Source: Gloeopeniophorella convolvens (taxonomy: Eukaryota; Basidiomycota; Agaricomycetes; Russulales). Taken from it: a DNA stretch of 64,000 bases. This document shows, one piece after another, positions 58,215-64,000 of this stretch. The notes under the pieces were generated by a model. That model saw only the letters and a list, made by a program, of their open reading frames with translations, made no database searches and was not told where the DNA came from. The position numbers were made by a program, and so were the translations under genes. The stretch's first letter is position 1. Each line of letters begins with the position of its first letter. The stretch spans positions 62,001-126,000 of the forward strand of contig WTXD01000025.1 in NCBI GenBank assembly GCA_022496205.1, read 5' to 3'.

Positions 58215-61200
58215 CCTACGAACTCGAGCTGATGGGCGTAAGTCGGGCTATAGAGGCTACCGGCTCTGCCCGCTGTCGGTCCGGACCGGGCGCTGGGACT
58301 GCGTATGGACCGGCCTTGAGTCTGCAGGAACTCGCTGGGCCCGACACAGCATGATGCGAAGGGGTAGGCCATCTAGTCCTGCGGGCTTGCCATCTTGGAA
58401 TAGAAACATGGTGCCTATGTGCCACGCAATCATTCTGATCGTGAGGTCATTTTTAACTCTGCGTGTTGTCGAAGACCCTTCAGATTTCTCATGGCAACCA
58501 GCAGCGAACAATGACCAAGGACGCTGATCCCCAGTCACTGAACCAGCCTGAAGCATCTTGTGGGGGTTCTGTTCTACGTACTCAGTGGTCCTCATGCGCG
58601 TCGTGAAGACCTCATTGGTAGTACGAAGTCAAGAAAACCCACCGCGGGAAAAGGCCACCGCAGACATTACTATCGGCAGTATTAACTGTGTGCACTACCC
58701 CAATAAACCAGGTTTCTATTCGACGAACGCTGAGTGACACAAAACATCGGCATCCCCTGGGCTGATTGGCAGATACACTGTCGGTGAATGTCTACTTATG
58801 CGGGTGTGAATATGCACAGAAATGCACCCACGGCACCGATCAGGTGGGGCCATCGACTCGCAGAACACCGAGCGCCGGGCGCTGACGTTGACGTTGAGCT
58901 CGGAGCTTGGCAGAGCGTTGACATTCCTGGGACAGTGCAGAAGTGCAATGTCATAGCATCCGCGTGTCCTAAAGTCACTAAGAAGGAATCGAGCTCGCAA
59001 GAATTCAGTGATCACGTTGGTAGGTGACTTCTGTAGATTTGAATTTGGAAGGACCCCGATAGCCTATAACTGTAACTCGGTTTGGCGTGTCCTCCAGCCG
59101 GAACTTTCCAGTGATACGTACAGTCAGCTCCACCGCTCAGCTCTCAGCTTCATGGATGTGTTGACATCCTTAAGTGGCAATCCAGACGCAACGTGTGTGC
59201 AGCAAGGACTTTCATGAGCTTCAGCTCTGGACGCAGGTGACAATCACAGATGACTCATTTTAATGACAGGTGTGAGGTCATGGCAACTTCCAGATGGGAC
59301 GCAGGACCCCTTTAAGTCGCGTCGGATCGGCGGTCAGGAAGGATACGGCAAGGTTCGGACAGCAATTGAGACACGCGAAGTTGGCGATGGTGGTGAATGG
59401 TACGACGAAGATGTGAATGTCAATTCATGACCAGTGCGTGTTCACTTTCATACAACGCCCAGTGGTTCAATACTTTTCAGCATCGTGGATTGTAATAAAA
59501 GGGTCGGATAGTAGTGGATCCTAAGCCCTCTTCGTTCTCCTGGTTTGAGGCCCCGAATTCCCAGAAGAGCGTTGTATCTCGTAGGCTTCGAGTGAGCATC
59601 ACGATCAGCTTCGTCCTCAACTGCATCACGCGCGACCTGTTGACGGAGACCAGGTTTTCATTGTATTCTACTTGGATACTCATTGAAGTTTGACTGTATG
59701 GAGGTCCAAACGTCTCTTTACTCCTTCGAACAACGACCGCCTCACAATCTACAGGTTGATTGTTTGGTATGTACCTGCGAACCCTGTAGGCGATTTCCCT
59801 CAAGTAGTAATCCCAGTGGCTGCTATAAGCCATAGCCTGGACGTTTGTGCCTTCGCGACACGCCAATGTGTAAGCCTCCGGGTCGACTCTGAGAGGTGAT
59901 TGAACGCACTGCCTGAGAAGAGTGCGGATCCAAGCCGAACGATCACACTTAAGTCGTCATACGTATTCTCCTGGGTTCCCGGATATGCTAGACATGGAGG
60001 CCAGAGAACGCTGTGTAGGCGACTACTTTGCATGACCTGGTGACTATATGCCGTGGATGGAGATTGAAAAATATATTCATGCGAGGTCGGGACTATCGGC
60101 AATGTCTGCACCATTGGTTGTGTGCCGTATTCCGATTTGAGATTCGCTTTAGGTTATGCGCCCACGTGAAACATGACCTCAGTTCCCCGCGCGGCACGCA
60201 TACACACAAATGCTGCGACACCAAGAGTTATGACAGCGTAACCGCTCGGGACGCTGGTTGGTCTATTCGTATAGACTCTCTTGAGATGGTATGGGCAGGC
60301 TGGGGTGGACGATTGGTGGGCAAGGGGGCCTATGGGTCCGTTGCAAACGTTGAATGGATGGGTGAAGACGAGGCGGCAGTGGCAGGGTACTCCTTACTTC
60401 CAAGGCATTCACATCCAATCGAGTGGACCTAAGCTGACTCATTGGTAAATACAATAAGGAACCGAAGCCAGAACGTACCAGAACTAGTGACGACAGCGTG
60501 GAAAAGCCGAGACCCGCTGCAGCTGGCCCCGTGAGTTGGATGAGCAGAGAATTCGTGATGAGCTGAGAGGAGCCATATGCAAACTTCATAACGACGGCGC
60601 CAAGTATGGACCATGTGCTAAGGAGCAACCTTATAGTTTCATCCGCGTCATCGTTCAGCAGGCATCGGCCTCTTGAGTGCGGTTTCGCCGCAGGGCACTT
60701 GAAGTCTTTGACGGGAATGAATACTATCAAGCACGGTAGCATCACACCAGGTCGTACATGGGACTCGCCATTGGAAGGCTCAGCGACCAGCAATGCCGAA
60801 GGCGTCGAACTTCAACCGGCGGGCGGGGTGAGTTGACCATCCATGGCGGTGACGGTGTCTGCGGGTCGAACGCTGCCGAACTCTGACGGATCCGAGGGAG
60901 CGTCTGCAGGCGCCTGCCAAGCACCCGCGCGGAGCCTCCGGACCGAACCTCCCTGATCCGCCGCGGATTGGGCGCCTCGCGGTCGAACAGGGCTGAACCA
61001 CCGTGACGGTCTCGCCCACCACCTACTCCTATTCCGTGACCGCCCTTACAGCGCCACAAATATTTGAAGCCCCAAACTGCCCTCTTTTGTGGGAACGAGG
61101 AAAGAAAGCGTGATATCAATTGCTTTCATGAACGGTTCTTCCCCGTCGGGACTCGGCGGCCACATATAATGTCATTCTTCTCTAGTCAAGACACAAGCGC

Positions 61201-61535
61201 ATCGCCGTCACTCAGCTAGCACCTGCGCCTTTGGGCAATTGACCTACCAAACATACACTCTCTATATGACGGAGTTGATGGTGTTTACCTCTCTGTGCTG
61301 AATGCAAATGGTCACTTGACGCTCTCTGGGCCTTTTTGCGCCGTCTCGCCCTATGCTGGTTCGGGCACGGTGCTCCACCCCAGAATTGTCTAAGATCGCA
61401 GACCACGCGCCTTTCAAACAGTTGATTGACGCTCTAGATGCAAGCCAACGTTCTTGACTTGCCTCGTACGGCCTCTCGTTAAATTCTGTCAATACTGCCC
61501 GCGGCTCCTGCGCTTGGGGGGTTGGATCCTGCGTC
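58215..61535. other. gene-poor block, 3.3 kb
   Basis: Minus-strand frames at 59477-59866, 59800-60114, 60263-60793 and 60742-61119 were examined; none has a recognisable domain or consistent splicing. The last includes a GC-rich segment (60830-61030) with repetitive Arg/Gly/Pro codons. The right end holds the cerato-platanin promoter. Nothing was supported as a gene. Confidence 0.45.
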
Positions 61536-61542
61536 TATAAAA
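61536..61542 (+). promoter_or_regulatory. TATA box of the cerato-platanin gene
   Basis: TATAAAA in gtctataaaagcccc, 76 nt upstream of the start codon, a spacing close to that of the hydrophobin boxes. Confidence 0.75.
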
Positions 61543-61617
61543 GCCCCTGCGTGAGACGGGTTGTCCTCAGCATCGCTCTCACCCAGCCAGCGTACCTCTT
61601 CAGCACACACATTCACC

Positions 61618-62034
61618 ATGAAGTTCACCTCTGCCATCGTCGCTCTTGTTGCCTTCGTCTCCGCCGCAGCTGCCACAAACATCCGCTACGACGAAACCTA
61701 CGACAACCCCAAGGGCTCGCTCACCACGGTGGCATGCTCCACCGGTGTCAACGGCCTCATCACGAAGGGTTTCACCGATTTCAAGTCCCTCCCTTCCTTC
61801 CCCAACATCGGTGCTGCCCAGGCCGTTGCCGGATATAACTCTCCTGCCTGCGGGTCGTGCTGGGAGATCACTTACCAGGGGACGACCGTCATCGTTACCG
61901 CCGTTGATCACGCCGGCGACGGTTTCAACTTGTCTCTTGAGGCGATGAACACCCTGACGCATGGTAACGCGGTGGGGCTGGGTGTCGTCAATGCTACTGC
62001 CAAGCAGGTCGCCGCGAGCAAATGCGGACTGTAG
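61618..62034 (+). CDS. cerato-platanin family secreted protein
   Basis: Small secreted expansin-like double-psi beta-barrel protein of the fungal wall and medium; members bind chitin oligomers and some act as elicitors or surface-active proteins. It is encoded without introns, 138 codons. Signal peptide MKFTSAIVALVAFVSAAAA, then the mature start TNIRYDETYDNPKGSLTTVA. Diagnostic segments are ACSTGVNGLITKGFTDFKSL, the F...IGAAQAVAGYNSPACGSCW motif, VTAVDHAGDGFNLSLEAMN and a C-terminal AASKC. The four cysteines expected to form two disulfides are present. A TATA box is correctly placed. Together with the four hydrophobins it makes five small secreted interface-active proteins in this window. Confidence 0.96.
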   Translation: MKFTSAIVALVAFVSAAAATNIRYDETYDNPKGSLTTVACSTGVNGLITKGFTDFKSLPSFPNIGAAQAVAGYNSPACGSCWEITYQGTTVIVTAVDHAGDGFNLSLEAMNTLTHGNAVGLGVVNATAKQVAASKCGL

Positions 62035-62686
62035 GCCCCCCAGTACGTGAATGGCCTGCATCATGCTCTCCGCGAAGATTCTGACCGGGACCAGTGCCTT
62101 ACAGTCATGTGTAACAGACAATGGACACTGGCTTGGGGATTACCATGGACGCTTTGTACATCGTTACTTGTCGTGTATGGACATTTGTACTTGTTTTGTT
62201 GCTAAACAGTACCGATGGACGGTCCTCTATTGTTGCCCCATTATGCTGTCAATAACACTTGTTTTCGAAAAGGAAAAAGAAAACGCTGCGATTAAGAGCA
62301 GTGTTGCAGACTTCCTGATGTCCCGCGAAAATGTTGAAAAGCTGTCACGTGTCCGCGTCACTTGCATATTTGATGATGAGTGGTGCGCGTCTATCTCAGT
62401 GTTAACTTTACGAACGACCAAGTGTCAACAGCGCTGCCGCCGGGGCACCTAAACAAGACATATGCTCCTATTAACTGGACCTTCTTCCCAGTCGCTGCAG
62501 TATTGACTCAGCTGCCATTGTGCATCGTGGCTCCTTCATATGAGCTTTGGATCTTTGCAAACAACACTACACATAGTCAATAGCCTTCATTGGTCGATGA
62601 AAGATGCTGAAGGTGCTTCACAAAGTCGGCTCGCGTCGAGTCCCGGGTGGACGAAACCGGTGCGCATCGCGGTGTAATTGCCTATT
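62035..62686. other. convergent intergenic region
   Basis: Between the 3' ends of the cerato-platanin (+) and MCP1-like (-) genes. AT-richer, no supported gene. Confidence 0.5.
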
Positions 62687-63468
62687 TCATAAACGGTACA
62701 CAAACGAATGCTTGAGAGCCGCGTGATACCGCTCCACTGTAGATGCAAACGCAAGCAGAGGCTCGCGCGCAAGCACAACAAGGCCCGTCAGCACAGGCAG
62801 TACGCCCGCGGCCGCCAATGCCCGTCGTGTCCTGCGCTCCGGGAGTTTCAGATTCGGCGCCCATGTTGACCACATGATTTTGATTCCGTCAGCGGCATGC
62901 AGTGCGACACCGAGAGCGAGCACGGAGTAGAGCATGGCGCTTCGGCTGGGCCATTCCGCGAGCGCAGCCTTGACGTACTCATAGTCGAGCTCAGAGGGGC
63001 CGAGGGACGAAATCGGCGGTGCAGGGTCTGCCGGCCCAAGGCGGTGCGTAATAAAGTGGACCGGAAGGAAGAAAAAGGCGACGGCATATCCGGTCGCGGA
63101 GAGCGCGCTAGAGAGCGGGCGAGGAGATTGTGGAGAGAAAAGACGCTTGAGCAGGGCGCTTGTAGAGTGAATGAGCAAAGGCGCGAAGACGAGGTAGCGC
63201 TCCCCGAAGCCCGTTTGGTAGTACTCTCTCCCAAGTAGCTAGTCATAGGACAATGTCTTAGCGACTGCCCAGGAGATGGGAAATGAGAGCGCACCATGGC
63301 CTGGGATGAGAGAGAGGCCCCGCCTAGATTCGCCATGGCGGGGGCCGAAAGGTGGATGAACAGAAAGGTCGTGATGAACGGAACAGAACCATGTGCGAGA
63401 GTAGTCAGCGCTGATGATGCGTGTGTGCGCCAACCTGGTGCAGCGTTAGGCTTGTCCGTGCCGTCCAT
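62687..63468 (-). CDS. MCP1-like mitochondrial membrane protein (DUF1691 type)
   Basis: Multi-span membrane protein resembling yeast Mcp1, an outer-membrane factor linked to lipid homeostasis and contact sites that rescues ERMES loss. Two exons (63468-63295 and 63238-62687) give 241 codons. Segments: LAHGSVPFITTFLFIHLSAP, ANLGGASLSSQAMLLGREYY (completed across the intron), LLIHSTSALLKRLF, GYAVAFFFLPVHFITHRLGP, MLYSVLALGVALHAADGIKI and ALAAAGVLPVLTGLVVLARE. Conserved His residues in FIHLS, IHSTS, HFITHR and LHAADG are spaced as in this heme-b-like fold. The Met at 63468 was chosen as first in frame; an upstream exon is possible. Identity is by motif memory, not alignment. Confidence 0.78.
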
Positions 63469-64000
63469 GAGTAAATGTGTCAAGACTCGTTGAACTCCGT
63501 ATCTGCGTCTAAGTAGTGCACTAGAATAAAGCTGCCTATGGTGTGATTTATTAGACAGTACGCTCGGAAGCCCCACAGGCACATTCCGATCGGAGAGTCG
63601 ACTTACAGATGTTGTCCTGGGTGTGACGATGACTCCTCCCAACGCAAGGTGGACTGGAGGGACAGTTGAACTTGTGCGTGGCGCGGAACCGGTCCGCTTC
63701 CTTCGGATTCGGCTCGGACTTTTCGGCCCGCTTTGCTGTGCTTTGATCCGCCAGCGGGTTGGACTTTTCGAGGTATTTTGCGGGTTGAGCCTCGCCCACC
63801 ACTTGCTCCTCTCCGGGTCATTCTCACAGCATCGAACAGTTCCCGAGGCTTCGAGCCGTTACGATTTCCTAAACGAAGCTGCACCCGTGATTCAAGATGT
63901 CCATGGACGGTCATTACACCCCGCGAGCGACCCACCAACGTCATGTTTTTGGTCAAGAACACCGCCTACGCTTCGTAACTGCAGCATCTTCAATATTCGC
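63469..64000. other. upstream region of the MCP1-like gene to the window edge
   Basis: Two overlapping minus-strand frames (63551-63802 and 63603-63962) are open but charged and unrecognised. They may be leader, an upstream exon, or chance. No separate gene supported. Confidence 0.4.

Noticed and set aside
59477..60114. Minus-strand frames of about 100-130 codons
   Set aside because: No recognisable similarity or consistent gene structure; treated as chance frames.
60263..61119. Minus-strand frames with hydrophobic stretches, considered as a P450 or membrane protein
   Set aside because: No heme-binding or transporter motif; GC-rich low-complexity codons at 60830-61030; frames do not join by plausible splicing.

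Overview
The window looks like nuclear DNA from a filamentous basidiomycete, probably an agaricomycete. Nearly every gene is split by short GT-AG introns of about 35-65 nt. It carries four class I hydrophobins, a cerato-platanin, two PL14-type lyases, and three proteins of families I know mainly from Basidiomycota (two DUF6699, one DUF6593). I saw no tRNA or rRNA gene, no CRISPR array, and no recognisable reverse transcriptase or transposase.

Layout, left to right. 0.6-2.0 kb (-): a PP2C/PDP-type phosphatase. 4.2-6.8 kb (+): a single-pass membrane protein with EGF/furin-like Cys-rich repeats, its N-terminal half broken by many frame changes. 7.6-8.8 kb (-): a secreted PL14-like lyase. 9.8-16.0 kb (-): a very large ankyrin protein whose N-terminal domain carries a nucleotidyltransferase-like GGS...DxD signature. 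It shares a divergent promoter with the ER SNARE Ufe1/syntaxin-18 (+). 17.9-18.4 kb (-): hydrophobin A, lacking one canonical Cys. 19.7-22.3 kb (-): calcipressin, then the ribosome-binding factor Lso2/CCDC124. 22.7-26.3 kb (+): two DUF6699 proteins. 27.9-30.3 kb: an SDR oxidoreductase (+) and a DUF6593 protein (-). 30.9-34.2 kb (-): PRPP synthetase and glutamate 5-kinase. 34.8-37.3 kb (-): hydrophobins B and C. 37.3-42.1 kb: gene-poor, with an orphan hydrophobin promoter/leader relic. 42.1-45.5 kb (+): a second PL14-like lyase and ALG2 mannosyltransferase. 45.8-46.3 kb (-): hydrophobin D. 46.3-51.2 kb: gene-poor. 51.2-57.7 kb: the OST48/WBP1 subunit (-) diverges from adenylate kinase (+), followed by an ADP1-type ABCG transporter (-) and a small Cys-rich ORF (-). 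58.2-61.6 kb: gene-poor. 61.6-62.0 kb (+): cerato-platanin. 62.7-63.5 kb (-): an MCP1-like mitochondrial membrane protein.

Housekeeping genes (ER SNARE, ALG2, OST48, PRPP synthetase, Pro1, Adk1, Lso2) are interleaved with secreted or surface-active products (four hydrophobins, cerato-platanin, two lyases). The hydrophobins share a roughly 40-nt leader just upstream of the start codon, a TATA-like element about 70-78 nt upstream, and identical second and third exon lengths (38 and 47 nt). They are clearly a local tandem-type family, with one decayed member.

Caution: the EGF/furin gene (4.15-5.45 kb), the ankyrin gene (11.4-13.7 kb) and UFE1 carry clustered single-base frame changes, several of them in homopolymers. 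Neighbouring genes such as ALG2, ADK1, LSO2 and PP2C splice into perfect frames. Local base-level assembly errors are the simplest explanation, so products in those stretches were read across frames. Splice sites were assigned by eye; where I give exon lengths, they sum to a whole number of codons.
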